Source: JAHFRG01 sp036522275
GTDB lineage: Bacteria > Pseudomonadota > Gammaproteobacteria > Burkholderiales > JAHFRG01
Assembly: GCA_036522275.1 (NCBI GenBank)
Contig: DATDGC010000069.1
Location: 30,870 to 94,869, forward strand
DNA: 64,000 nt
Direction: 5' to 3'
Made by a program: the position numbers and the translations under genes. A model generated the notes under the pieces. The model did no database searches and had not been told where the DNA came from. It worked only from the letters and a program-made list of their open reading frames with translations. Shown in pieces: positions 1-10,709 of the stretch (its first letter is position 1; the number at the start of each line of letters is the position of its first letter).

Positions 1-1637
1 TCCACTTTCTGCATTGTCGTTTCAGACACATTCTTGTGCGTGGTGATGGAGCGGCCGAGGAATACTTCGCCCTCGTTCTCGCCGTAAACCATCGGCCCCA
101 GGGCATCGGACATGCCCCATTGCGTGACCATGCGCCGCGCCAGCTCAGTGGCGCGTTCGAAGTCATTGGAAGCGCCTGTGGTCATCTGCTTCATGAAAAT
201 TTCTTCGGCGATGCGCCCGCCGAACAGCACCGCAATATTTTGCAGGATATGCTCGCGGTCCATGCTGTAACGGTCTTCTTGTGGAAGCTGCATCGTGACT
301 CCAAGAGCGCGGCCACGAGGAATAATGGTGACCTTGTGCACCGGATCGGTTTTCGGCAAAAGCTTCGCCACCACCGCATGCCCTGACTCATGGTAAGCGG
401 TGTTGCGGCGCTCGTGCTCCGGCATCACCATGGAGCGGCGTTCCGTGCCCATGATGACCTTGTCCTTGGCGCGCTCGAAGTCATCCATGTCCACCAGGCG
501 CTTGTTGAACCGCGCGGCGAACAGCGCCGCTTCGTTTATGAGATTCGCCAGATCGGCTCCGGAAAAGCCGGGCGTGCCGCGCGCTAAAATGTCGGCGCGC
601 ACGTCGGGCGCAATCGGTACTTTGCGCATATGCACCATTAGAATTTGCTCGCGGCCGCGGATGTCGGGAAGCGGTACCACCACCTGACGGTCAAAGCGCC
701 CGGGACGCAACAGCGCCGGATCGAGCACATCGGGACGGTTGGTCGCTGCAATCACGATCACGCCGACCCCGGTCTCGAATCCGTCCAGCTCCACCAGCAA
801 CTGGTTCAGCGTTTGTTCACGCTCGTCGTTGCCGCCGCCCAACCCCGCGCCGCGTTGGCGGCCCACGGCGTCAATTTCATCAATGAACACGATGCACGGC
901 GCATGTTTTTTCGCCTGCTCGAACATGTCGCGCACCCGCGCCGCACCCACGCCGACGAACATTTCCACGAAGTCGGAGCCGGAAATGCTGAAGAACGGCA
1001 CTTTGGCCTCACCAGCGATGGCCCGCGCCAGCAGCGTCTTGCCGGTGCCGGGATTGCCCACCATCAGCACGCCGCGCGGAATACGCCCGCCGAGTTTCTG
1101 GAATTTGCCCGGATCGCGCAGGAAATCCACCAGTTCAGCAACTTCTTCTTTGGCTTCTTCGCACCCGGCGACATCGGCAAACGTCGCCTGATTGTTCGAT
1201 TCATCCATCATGCGCGCGCGGCTCTTGCCAAAAGAGAACGCGCCGCCGCGCCCGCCACCCTGCATCTGGCGCATGAAGAACACCCACACGCCGATCAAAA
1301 GCAGCATCGGGAACCAGGAAACGAAAATATTCACCAGCAGCGAAGGCTCTTCATCCGGCTTGGCCTCGATGATAACGCCGTTTTTCAAGAGGTCGCTCAC
1401 CAGCCAGGGGTCGGAAGGCGAATAGGTAACAAAGCGCTTGCCGTCGGTCTTGACTCCCTTGAGGGTGCGGCCCTCAATGGTGACTTTGGCGATGTGGCCC
1501 TGCTTCACCTCATCTATGAATTGCGAATACTCAATCGGCGCCTGCACGGACTGCCGCGCGCTGAACTGGTTGAACACCGTCATGAGTACCAGGGCAATCA
1601 CCAGCCAGACCGCCATGTTTTTCACTAAATTATTCAA
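1..1637 (-). CDS. ftsH: ATP-dependent zinc metalloprotease FtsH (3'-partial)
   Basis: Inner-membrane AAA+ metalloprotease that works as a hexamer, extracting and degrading misfolded membrane proteins and short-lived regulators. The window edge cuts it: about 545 N-terminal residues are visible and the C-terminus lies beyond position 1. In order: TM helix near residues 9-25, small periplasmic domain, second TM near 105-123, Walker A GNPGTGKT at 194-201 (Asn where most relatives have Pro), the arginine-finger region TNRPDVLDPALLRPGRFD, and zinc motif HESGH at 416-420 (usually HEAGH). I place the start at TTG 1637, behind AGGAGC, because it gives the familiar N-terminus MNNLVKNMA; the first ATG, at 1616, would remove seven residues. 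rlmE lies 59 bp upstream on the same strand, the common proteobacterial rlmE-ftsH pair, so co-transcription is likely. Confidence 0.97.
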   Translation of the reverse strand, partial: MNNLVKNMAVWLVIALVLMTVFNQFSARQSVQAPIEYSQFIDEVKQGHIAKVTIEGRTLKGVKTDGKRFVTYSPSDPWLVSDLLKNGVIIEAKPDEEPSLLVNIFVSWFPMLLLIGVWVFFMRQMQGGGRGGAFSFGKSRARMMDESNNQATFADVAGCEEAKEEVAELVDFLRDPGKFQKLGGRIPRGVLMVGNPGTGKTLLARAIAGEAKVPFFSISGSDFVEMFVGVGAARVRDMFEQAKKHAPCIVFIDEIDAVGRQRGAGLGGGNDEREQTLNQLLVELDGFETGVGVIVIAATNRPDVLDPALLRPGRFDRQVVVPLPDIRGREQILMVHMRKVPIAPDVRADILARGTPGFSGADLANLINEAALFAARFNKRLVDMDDFERAKDKVIMGTERRSMVMPEHERRNTAYHESGHAVVAKLLPKTDPVHKVTIIPRGRALGVTMQLPQEDRYSMDREHILQNIAVLFGGRIAEEIFMKQMTTGASNDFERATELARRMVTQWGMSDALGPMVYGENEGEVFLGRSITTHKNVSETTMQKV

Positions 1638-1696
1638 ATTTGCTCCTAAACGCCCAGAAAACGGGAAAAGTCATAAACTCATTCTATCCTTATTTA

Positions 1697-2338
1697 TCAC
1701 CTTGTGTCAGCCTGTTTAAGCTGCCGCAAGCCCTTGCCCAGCAAGTAAATCTCGCTGCTTCTTCCGCGCGAGGCCCCTGGCTTGCGCGATATCACTTCTT
1801 TGAAGCGGCTGCGCATGGCTTTCAAGAAATCTTCAAAATCTTCGCCTTGAAATACTTTGACCAGCAGCCTGCCTTGTGGTTTCAGCACTTGAGAGGAAAA
1901 CTCAAGCGCGAACTCAGCAAGCTCCATGGCCTGTGCCTGATCGCGGCTCGCTACTCCGCTGATATTGGGCGACATGTCGCAAATTACAAGATCCGCGGCT
2001 TTTCCCTGAAGCTTGCTGCGCAATTCCCTTAAGACAGTGTCTTCGCGGAAATCCCCGCAAATGAAATCCACTCCGGCAATCGGCTGCATTTGCAGGACAT
2101 CCAGCGCGATGACTTTGCCGCGCGCGCCCACCTTTTTGGCAGTCACTTGCGACCAGCCCCCCGGCGCGGCACCCAAGTCAACCACCGTCATGCCCGGTGC
2201 CAACAGCCGGTCACGCTCATCAATTTCCAGTAGCTTGAACGCGGCGCGCGAGCGGAATCCCTGCTGTTTCGCGCTTTTGACATAAAAATCGTTGACGTGC
2301 TCGCGCATCCAGGAATTGCTGGTTTTAGAATGTTTCAT
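1697..2338 (-). CDS. rlmE: 23S rRNA (uridine-2'-O)-methyltransferase RlmE (FtsJ/RrmJ)
   Basis: SAM-dependent 2'-O-methylation of the A-loop uridine of 23S rRNA (U2552 in E. coli), a late step of 50S assembly. 213 residues, the usual length. Visible: SAM-binding motif VDLGAAPGGWSQV, the acidic motif CDMSPNISGV, the catalytic Lys in GRLLVKVFQGEDF and Glu in SSEIYLLGKG, matching the K-D-K-E tetrad of the family. The frame stays open upstream to 2542, but that part is encoded by a mobile element; the ATG at 2338 gives the normal N-terminus MKHSKTSNSWMREHV. An AGAGG stretch 7-8 nt upstream acts as ribosome-binding site and belongs to the terminal repeat of the inserted element. ftsH follows 59 bp downstream. 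Confidence 0.96.
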   Translation of the reverse strand: MKHSKTSNSWMREHVNDFYVKSAKQQGFRSRAAFKLLEIDERDRLLAPGMTVVDLGAAPGGWSQVTAKKVGARGKVIALDVLQMQPIAGVDFICGDFREDTVLRELRSKLQGKAADLVICDMSPNISGVASRDQAQAMELAEFALEFSSQVLKPQGRLLVKVFQGEDFEDFLKAMRSRFKEVISRKPGASRGRSSEIYLLGKGLRQLKQADTR

Positions 2339-2340
2339 TA

Positions 2341-2617
2341 GGGAACCTCTGATTAAGTCCTCCGCGGAGCGCGTTTCTGGCGCAATGCGGATGATTGCAA
2401 GGCGCGCGACGAAGGTGCCTAGCCGTAGCTTAAGCACGAGGAGCGCAACGACGCAAGTGCCGCATTGCGCCGAAACCCGGATGGGACGCGGCTTATCGGG
2501 CGATCTGCTTTGTCGCTCGGGTTGCGAAGGGGGGTCAACCATTCGCTGCGCCTTGCTTCGCGCATCTCATCCCGAAAAGCCAGCGTCGCGCCCTCGTGGG
2601 ACTTAATCAGAGGTCCC
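2341..2617. mobile_element. MITE-like element, 277 bp, with terminal inverted repeats
   Basis: The ends are inverted copies of each other: left GGGAACCTCTGATTAAGTCC, right GGGACCTCTGATTAAGTCC when read inwards on the opposite strand (one A indel in 20). It is flanked by TTA on both sides (2338-2340 and 2618-2620), consistent with a 3-bp target duplication. No reading frame inside resembles a transposase, so it must be mobilised in trans. A TNA duplication of 3 bp is known for some IS5-family groups, but I cannot assign the family from the sequence. It abuts the rlmE start codon. E. coli has the divergent gene yhbY at this position; no YhbY-like frame exists here. A shorter relative lies at 51685-51732. 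Confidence 0.75.
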
Positions 2618-2678
2618 TTAGGTGGACTTCAGGCGCGGAGACCCCTCAAATGCACGTCCCCGCATCAGCAGATAAACC

Positions 2679-3140
2679 TTACGGAGCGGCGGTTTGCTGC
2701 TGCACCACCAGCACCAAGCCGAGCACACTTTGTACCACGTAGAGCGCGCTGGAAACACCGTGCCAGGCGGCAAAACGGTCCTGCAACACACCTTCCACGA
2801 CTGCCCTGGGCAGCGCCTGATGTTTCACAGCTTCCAGTATTGGCTGCGCTCCGAAATGACCCAGCAGCGTTATCAGCAACATCACCAGCACTATCCAGAA
2901 AAAAGACTGCCGGAACGAAATGACGCCTTGTCTGATCAGGCGAAACAACAGGAGATAAGTCCCGCAACCCATTCCGATGTAGGCCACCACGGCAAACATT
3001 TTCCCGGCAAGCATGCCGGCAAGGGCGTGGTCTTCGAGCGTGACAAAGAGAAGCGGCGCGGCGATATACCCAATCGCCCACAACGCGCCGATCCACAAGG
3101 TCACTGCAAACCAGTGCAGGCTGTCGGCAAGATCTTCCAT
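2679..3140 (-). CDS. DUF4149 (TMEM205-like) integral membrane protein
   Basis: 153 residues with four predicted membrane helices, about 5-27, 43-66, 81-104 and 130-150. The first helix region (HWFAVTLWIGALWAIGY) and the last (SALYVVQSVLGLVLVV) match the DUF4149/TMEM205-like family common between greA and rlmE in Betaproteobacteria. Function is unknown; location would be the inner membrane. The start at ATG 3140 is only 8 bp from the end of greA on the same strand, so it is probably co-transcribed with greA. A shifted frame on the same strand (2665-3096) overlaps it but lacks the membrane-helix pattern. Confidence 0.85.
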   Translation of the reverse strand: MEDLADSLHWFAVTLWIGALWAIGYIAAPLLFVTLEDHALAGMLAGKMFAVVAYIGMGCGTYLLLFRLIRQGVISFRQSFFWIVLVMLLITLLGHFGAQPILEAVKHQALPRAVVEGVLQDRFAAWHGVSSALYVVQSVLGLVLVVQQQTAAP

Positions 3141-3148
3141 AAACCCTA

Positions 3149-3625
3149 TTATATATACTTTACATCCAAAATTTCATACTGGCGCGTTCCGCTGGGCGCT
3201 TGAACGTCGGCGACATCGCCGGGATATTTGCCGATCAGGGCCCGGGCTATGGGCGAACTGATGGAAATTTTCCCCTGCTTGATGTCCGCTTCGTCGTCGC
3301 CAACGATCTGATAAGTGAAGGTCTCTCCGCTGTCCAGGTCTTCAAGTTCCACCGTGGCGCCGAAGACGGCACAGCCATCCGCGTCCAGGAGTTCCGGATT
3401 GATGATCTGGGCGTTGGAGAGCTTTGCTTCCAGCTCGGCGATGCGTCCTTCGATGAAGCTTTGCCGTTCCTTGGCGGCATGATACTCGGCGTTTTCGGCA
3501 AGATCCCCATGTGTACGCGCCTCAGCGATCGCGGCTATCACGGCCGGCCGCTGCACGGTCTTGAGTTGCTGCAATTCGCCACGCAACCGTTCGGCTCCGT
3601 TCACAGTCAATGGAATTTTGCTCAT
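3149..3625 (-). CDS. greA: transcription elongation factor GreA
   Basis: Rescues backtracked RNA polymerase by inserting its coiled coil into the secondary channel and stimulating transcript cleavage. 158 residues: N-terminal antiparallel coiled coil (about 1-75) with the acidic tip GDLAENAEYHAAKE holding the conserved Asp and Glu, then the FKBP-like C-terminal domain ending in IVGDDEADIKQGKISI and SPIARALIGK. Two ATGs are adjacent (3628 and 3625); I choose 3625 because it lies 7 nt from the GGGA ribosome-binding site and gives the family N-terminus MSKIPLTVNG. It sits 83 bp downstream of carB, a conserved order. Confidence 0.97.
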   Translation of the reverse strand: MSKIPLTVNGAERLRGELQQLKTVQRPAVIAAIAEARTHGDLAENAEYHAAKERQSFIEGRIAELEAKLSNAQIINPELLDADGCAVFGATVELEDLDSGETFTYQIVGDDEADIKQGKISISSPIARALIGKYPGDVADVQAPSGTRQYEILDVKYI

Positions 3626-3708
3626 CATGCTGTCCCTAGTTTTGCATTCGCCGATTGGGATAAGTTATCACCTATTTTATATCGGTATCGTGAGAAAAAA
3701 TAAATACG

Positions 3709-6921
<3,213 letters not shown>

Positions 6922-6927
6922 CTTTTT

Positions 6928-7009
6928 AAACCGCCGATAAACGCCGATGAGCGCCGATATCGGACTGAGCGGTTTTCAATCTGCGTTTATTTGCGTTCAT
7001 CTGCGGTTT
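6928..7009. repeat. imperfect inverted repeat in the carA-carB spacer
   Basis: The left arm at 6928-6959 (AAACCGCCGATAAACGCC...) and the right arm at 6979-7009 (ATCTGCGTTTATTTGCGT...) are imperfect reverse complements built from 10-11 bp units of the type CCGCAGATAAACG. The same kind of unit is a familiar dispersed repeat in environmental proteobacterial genomes. The right arm overlaps the end of carA and provides its last residues and stop codon at 6987-6989. The transcript would fold into a hairpin between the two cistrons. Confidence 0.7.
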
Positions 7010-8141
7010 CAACTTTTTTCTGTTGCATCAACTGGATGAAGCGATCAAATAAAGGATACATGTCGTGCGGCCCGGGGCTCGCCTCGGGGTGCCCCTGGAA
7101 GCAGAATGCCGGCTTGTCGGTGCGCGCAAATCCCTGCAGGCTGCCGTCGAACAGAGACACATGGGTGACGCGCAGGTTTTGCGGCAAGGTCGCTGCATCG
7201 ACCGCGAAGCCGTGGTTTTGGCTGGTAATCATGACGCGCCCGCTATCCACATCCAACACCGGATGGTTCGCGCCGTGATGGCCGAATTTCATTTTCACCG
7301 TCTTCGCCCCGCTGGCCAGCGCCAGCAACTGGTGGCCAAGGCAGATACCAAAAATGGGAATGCCAGTATCGAGGAATTCGCTGATAGCTTTGACAGCGTA
7401 ATCGCAAGGCTCGGGATCGCCCGGCCCATTGGAAAGAAAAATCCCGTCCGGCTTTATCACCAAAGCATCGCGGGCGCTGGTCTGCGCCGGAAGCACGGTG
7501 ACGTGGCAGCCAAGTGCAGACAGTTTTCTCAATATGTTTTTCTTGATACCGTAATCATAGGCGGCGACATGATACTTCGGCGCTTGCAACTTGCTGTAAC
7601 CCTGGCCAAGACTCCATTCGCCTTCATTCCAGGTATACGGCCGCTTGCAGCTCACGACTTTGGCAAGATCCATTCCGGCAAGGCCGGGAAAAGCGCGCGC
7701 TTGTTTGAGCCCCTCCTGTTCATCCACCTTGCCGGCCATGATGCAGCCGTTTTGCGCTCCTTTTTCGCGCAGGATGCGGGTGAGCTTGCGCGTATCTATC
7801 CCGGCGATCGCCACCACGCCCTGGCTGTTGAGATACTCAGGAAAAGTTTGCGTTTCGCGCCAGCTGCCGGAGGCCGGCGGCAGATCGCGGATCACCAGGC
7901 CGCTGGCAAATACGCGTTGCGACTCGGTATCTTCGGGATTAACCCCGGTATTGCCGATATGCGGGTAAGTCAGCGTGATAATCTGTTTGCAGTAGGAAGG
8001 ATCGGTGAGGATTTCCTGATAACCGGTCATCGCAGTATTGAAGACCACTTCACCAACAGCGGCGCCATCGCAGCCTATCGCCGTGCCGCGAAAAATGGTG
8101 CCATCTGCGAGCGCGAGGATGGCAGGCTTCCGTTGCGGCAC
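6987..8141 (-). CDS. carA: carbamoyl-phosphate synthase small (glutaminase) subunit
   Basis: Hydrolyses glutamine and channels ammonia to CarB. 384 residues: N-terminal small-subunit domain (1-150) and class I glutamine amidotransferase domain with nucleophile Cys267 in GICLGHQ, and His351 and Glu353 in GHPEASPGPHD. The frame is open up to 8195, but the GTG at 8141, 6 nt behind AGGGAG, gives the normal start VPQRKPAILALADG. The last eight residues, VETADERK, are encoded by the inverted repeat in the carA-carB spacer, so the natural C-terminus has been replaced or extended. A sigma-70-type promoter lies at 8215-8243. Confidence 0.97.
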   Translation of the reverse strand: MPQRKPAILALADGTIFRGTAIGCDGAAVGEVVFNTAMTGYQEILTDPSYCKQIITLTYPHIGNTGVNPEDTESQRVFASGLVIRDLPPASGSWRETQTFPEYLNSQGVVAIAGIDTRKLTRILREKGAQNGCIMAGKVDEQEGLKQARAFPGLAGMDLAKVVSCKRPYTWNEGEWSLGQGYSKLQAPKYHVAAYDYGIKKNILRKLSALGCHVTVLPAQTSARDALVIKPDGIFLSNGPGDPEPCDYAVKAISEFLDTGIPIFGICLGHQLLALASGAKTVKMKFGHHGANHPVLDVDSGRVMITSQNHGFAVDAATLPQNLRVTHVSLFDGSLQGFARTDKPAFCFQGHPEASPGPHDMYPLFDRFIQLMQQKKVETADERK

Positions 8142-8172
8142 AAAAAACTCCCTACGGCAGGTGGATATACAA

Positions 8173-8201
8173 AGCGGGACGGGCTTTGCGCCCATCCCGC
8201 T
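8173..8201 (-). promoter_or_regulatory. stem-loop in the carAB 5' leader
   Basis: AGCGGGACGGGC and GCCCATCCCGCT form a 12-bp stem with one mismatch and a 5-nt loop. It begins about 7 nt after the predicted transcription start and ends 31 nt before the carA start codon, so it is a leader hairpin of the carAB mRNA. The run after it (TTTGTATAT on the transcribed strand) is only weakly U-rich; an attenuator is possible but not shown. Confidence 0.5.
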
Positions 8202-8214
8202 CTGAAGCTAAAAA

Positions 8215-8243
8215 ATTATACTCTATTGTCGACTGGCAATCAA
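8215..8243 (-). promoter_or_regulatory. sigma-70 promoter for carAB
   Basis: On the minus strand: TTGATT (-35, 8243-8238), 17-bp spacer, TATAAT (-10, 8220-8215, perfect consensus). Predicted start is near 8208, leaving a ~66-nt leader before the carA GTG. The 8244-8419 stretch between here and dapB shows no gene; its dapB-proximal end holds a duplicated piece of the dapB terminus (see the hairpin at 8411). Confidence 0.65.
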
Positions 8244-8388
8244 CGCAGACTGCTAACGAAGGCCCCTGCCACAACACGTTTAGAAAGAGCAGAAGAAGGG
8301 CAACAAGTACTTCTCCGAATTAAAGTCACTCCTTGCGGCAGTCTGACCCCGTCCCCGCCCCAACGCTTCGCGCGCCGTGGGCCGGTGC

Positions 8389-8456
8389 CTACATCCTGCA
8401 TATCGTAGGGTCTTGGCCTTCAGCGAAGGCCAAGAACATCTTGCATATCGTAAAGG
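8389..8456 (-). repeat. hairpin and partial duplication at the 3' end of dapB
   Basis: TACGATATGCA(A/G)GATGT occurs twice on the minus strand: inside dapB (about 8438-8454, encoding YDMQDV) and again just after the stop (about 8391-8407). Between them TCTTGGCCTT and AAGGCCAAGA form a perfect 10-bp stem with loop CGCTG at 8411-8435, spanning the dapB stop codon. There is no U-tract, so it is not a classical terminator. The arrangement looks like a short tandem duplication of the dapB terminus. Confidence 0.6.
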
Positions 8457-9226
8457 CCGTTTTTCTTGTCTTTGAGGAAGCGCGCAGCGCGTAAAGCGCC
8501 CATGGCAAATGTGGCGCGGCTGGTAGCCTTGTGGGTGATTTCGATGCGCTCTCCGTTGCCGGCAAACAGCACGGTGTGGTCACCGACGATGTCGCCGCCG
8601 CGCACCGAGGCAAAGCCGATGGTGGAAGGAGAACGCTCGCCGGTCACCCCCTGCCTGCCATACACCGCGGATTGGGCAAGGTTCCACCCCAGAGTACTCG
8701 CAATCACCTCTCCCATGCGTAAAGCGGTGCCGGAAGGCGCATCGGCTTTATGGCGGTGATGCACTTCGATGATTTCAATATCATAGCCTTGATTCAGGGT
8801 CTTCGCCGCTGTTTCCAGGAGCTTGAACACCATGTTCACCCCGACGCTCATGTTGGGCGCGAAAACGATGGCGATGTCTTTTGCGGCACCGCTGAGTTTC
8901 TGTTTCTGCTGCGGGGTAAATCCGGTTGTGCCGATCACCATTTTCACGCCGCGGCTGCGGCATAACTCAACATGCTTGAGCGTACCCTCGGGCCGGGTGA
9001 AATCAATGAATACATCGGTCCCCTCGAGCGCACCCGCCACATTGTCGCTGATTAAAACCCGGCACGGGCTGCCGCAAAGCTCCCCGGCATCTTTTTTCAG
9101 ATACGGGCTGCCGGAAATATCGAGCGCCGCGTGCAACCGCAAATCATCCGCCTGCAGCACTGCTTCAACCAGCGCGCGGCCCATTCTGCCGGAACTGCCG
9201 GCAATCGCAATATTAAGTTTGGTCAT
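8420..9226 (-). CDS. dapB: 4-hydroxy-tetrahydrodipicolinate reductase
   Basis: NAD(P)H-dependent reduction step of the lysine/meso-diaminopimelate pathway, which feeds peptidoglycan. 268 residues, normal length. Nucleotide-binding motif IAGSSGRMGRALV at 8-20, GTTGFTPQQ in the middle, and the substrate/catalytic block EVHHRHKADAPSGTAL with its His and Lys. The C-terminus GLYDMQDVLGLR is typical, ending within a hairpin. bamE lies 34 bp upstream on the same strand and carA follows downstream behind its own promoter. Confidence 0.97.
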   Translation of the reverse strand: MTKLNIAIAGSSGRMGRALVEAVLQADDLRLHAALDISGSPYLKKDAGELCGSPCRVLISDNVAGALEGTDVFIDFTRPEGTLKHVELCRSRGVKMVIGTTGFTPQQKQKLSGAAKDIAIVFAPNMSVGVNMVFKLLETAAKTLNQGYDIEIIEVHHRHKADAPSGTALRMGEVIASTLGWNLAQSAVYGRQGVTGERSPSTIGFASVRGGDIVGDHTVLFAGNGERIEITHKATSRATFAMGALRAARFLKDKKNGLYDMQDVLGLR

Positions 9227-9260
9227 GATAATTGTTGTTAAGCGTTATTTTCAGGCGGCC

Positions 9261-10640
9261 TTACGGTTTCGCCGCTTCGGGTTTGGCCGTCCCTGGTTTT
9301 GCGTCGTTGCCCGCCTGCGTAGTCTGCTCTTCTTTACTCACTGGCGTAGTGGATACCTCCACTTCATCGCCGCCCACTCCGATCAAGCGCTTAAAGCGCT
9401 GCCACGAGCTGCCCTGTGCGCCGCTGCTTGTTACAGTTTCGCCCGGCTCTATGTCCTCAGCAGCAGCCTTTTTCTCTCTATCCTTATCCTTGTCATCCTC
9501 AAGACCCAGAATCTGTCTCATAACCTTCATGAAGGACAAACTGCTGATTTTGGGAATGCTGGTATTGACCTCTGTAGTCACGGGCGGCGCCGGATCATCG
9601 CCTGCTTTTTCCTTGAAACCGATTAAGCGCGTAAAGCGCTCGCCGACGCTGCGCTTGGGCGGAGGGCTGCGATCGGCGGTCATCACCGTATTGGTGGGAG
9701 GTTCCTCTTCCTGCTGCGGTTCGGGTTGCGCCTCAGGTTTTTCTTCGAATTTCGCCTGCTGTGTTTCGTCCTCCTTGCCAAAGCCAAACAATCGCATGAA
9801 GCGCTCGCCGAAGCTCCTCTTAGGTTGTTCCGCTTGGACTTGTTCGGTTATCGGCTTAGCCGCCACCACCGCCTCAGGTTTTTCTTCGACTTTCGCCTGC
9901 TGCGTTTCGTCCTTCTTGCCAAAGCCAAACAACCGCGAGAACCGCTCGCCGAAGCTCCTCTTGGGTTGTTCCGCTTGGACTTGTTCGGTTATCGGCTTAG
10001 CCGCCACCACCACAGGAGGCGGGGTTGGCGGGGCAGCTTCGAAACCATTGTCCAGCTTCAAATCCAGCGCGGCCGGGTTAGCCGCCTCCATCGCAGGCGG
10101 GGTTGGCGGCGCAACTTCGAGATCACCACCCAGCTTCAAATCCAGCGCGCCCGGGTTGGCCGCCTCTACCGCAGGCGGGGTTGGCGGCGCAGCTTCAAGA
10201 TCGCTCTCCAGCTGCTTCAAATCCAGCAAGGGCGGATTAGCCCGACGAGGTTGTTCTGGAGCCAGTGCCAAAGCGGGAACAGCTTTCGGCGCGGTGGATT
10301 TCGTGCCTGCCACATTATCGCTCGGCGGAAGCGCAGTGCCCTCCACCGTTTTCAGCTTGTCGCCTTCAAACACCACCGTGAGCCTGCTGTGCTCGATGAG
10401 TTCGCCATCTTTCCTGAAACGATAAACGTAATCCCAGCGGTCGGTGTGAAACGGATCCGAAATCAGCGGCGTGCCGAGCGCAAAACGCACCTGGGATTTG
10501 GTCATCCCGGGTTTAACCTTGCCCAGCATGTCCTCGGTCACTACGTTGCCCTGCTGCACATCCATTATGTGAGGGGTGTACAGAACACTGGGCGAGCAGG
10601 CCGTCAAGGATAAAACGAGGAATACAAACCTAAAACGCAT
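9261..10640 (-). CDS. bamE: BamE-like lipoprotein with a long repetitive C-terminal tail
   Basis: BamE is a lipoprotein of the BAM complex that inserts beta-barrel proteins into the outer membrane. Residues 1-105 look standard: lipobox LTAC with Cys15, then MLGKVKPGMTKSQVRFALGTPLI and WDYVYRF of the SmpA/OmlA fold. The usual protein is about 110-180 residues; this one has 459. The extra ~350 residues are low-complexity and repeated: three ~26-residue units starting LDLK at 139, 166 and 192 with APPTPP; two nearly identical 47-residue units at 211-257 and 258-304; and five copies of an amphipathic motif, SFGERFSRLFGFG at 229, SFGERFMRLFGFG at 276, SVGERFTRLIGF at 331, SLSFMKVMRQILGLE at 367 and SSWQRFKRLIGVG at 411. 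The frame stays open throughout, so this is not an obvious frameshift. Divergent from fur, as is common in this class. Confidence 0.85.
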   Translation of the reverse strand: MRFRFVFLVLSLTACSPSVLYTPHIMDVQQGNVVTEDMLGKVKPGMTKSQVRFALGTPLISDPFHTDRWDYVYRFRKDGELIEHSRLTVVFEGDKLKTVEGTALPPSDNVAGTKSTAPKAVPALALAPEQPRRANPPLLDLKQLESDLEAAPPTPPAVEAANPGALDLKLGGDLEVAPPTPPAMEAANPAALDLKLDNGFEAAPPTPPPVVVAAKPITEQVQAEQPKRSFGERFSRLFGFGKKDETQQAKVEEKPEAVVAAKPITEQVQAEQPKRSFGERFMRLFGFGKEDETQQAKFEEKPEAQPEPQQEEEPPTNTVMTADRSPPPKRSVGERFTRLIGFKEKAGDDPAPPVTTEVNTSIPKISSLSFMKVMRQILGLEDDKDKDREKKAAAEDIEPGETVTSSGAQGSSWQRFKRLIGVGGDEVEVSTTPVSKEEQTTQAGNDAKPGTAKPEAAKP

Positions 10641-10660
10641 GACAAATTTACCGTTTTGCC

Positions 10661-10689
10661 TTGAAACACTATATGATAACCCAGATTAT
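10661..10689 (+). promoter_or_regulatory. putative sigma-70 promoter for fur
   Basis: TTGAAA (10661-10666), 17-bp spacer, GATTAT (10684-10689), in the 69-bp divergent spacer between bamE and fur. Start would be near 10696, about 14 nt before the fur ATG. I see no convincing Fur box. Confidence 0.4.
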
Positions 10690-10709
10690 TATCAACCGTC
10701 AGAGCGATC

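Noticed and set aside
645..1628. Long plus-strand frame opposite ftsH (327 codons)
   Set aside because: Pure antisense of a clearly coding AAA+/protease gene; residue composition is His/Arg-rich shadow coding and no family is recognisable.
2292..2606. Possible divergent yhbY gene upstream of rlmE
   Set aside because: The translation lacks any CRM/YhbY pattern and the interval is a MITE-like element with terminal inverted repeats and a target duplication.
8411..8435. Intrinsic terminator at the end of dapB
   Set aside because: Good stem but no U-tract follows on the transcribed strand.
9261..10640. Frameshift or gene fusion as the explanation of the long BamE tail
   Set aside because: The frame is uninterrupted, repeats are in frame with each other, and no second start or domain of another family is seen; kept as a real, if odd, protein pending long-read confirmation.
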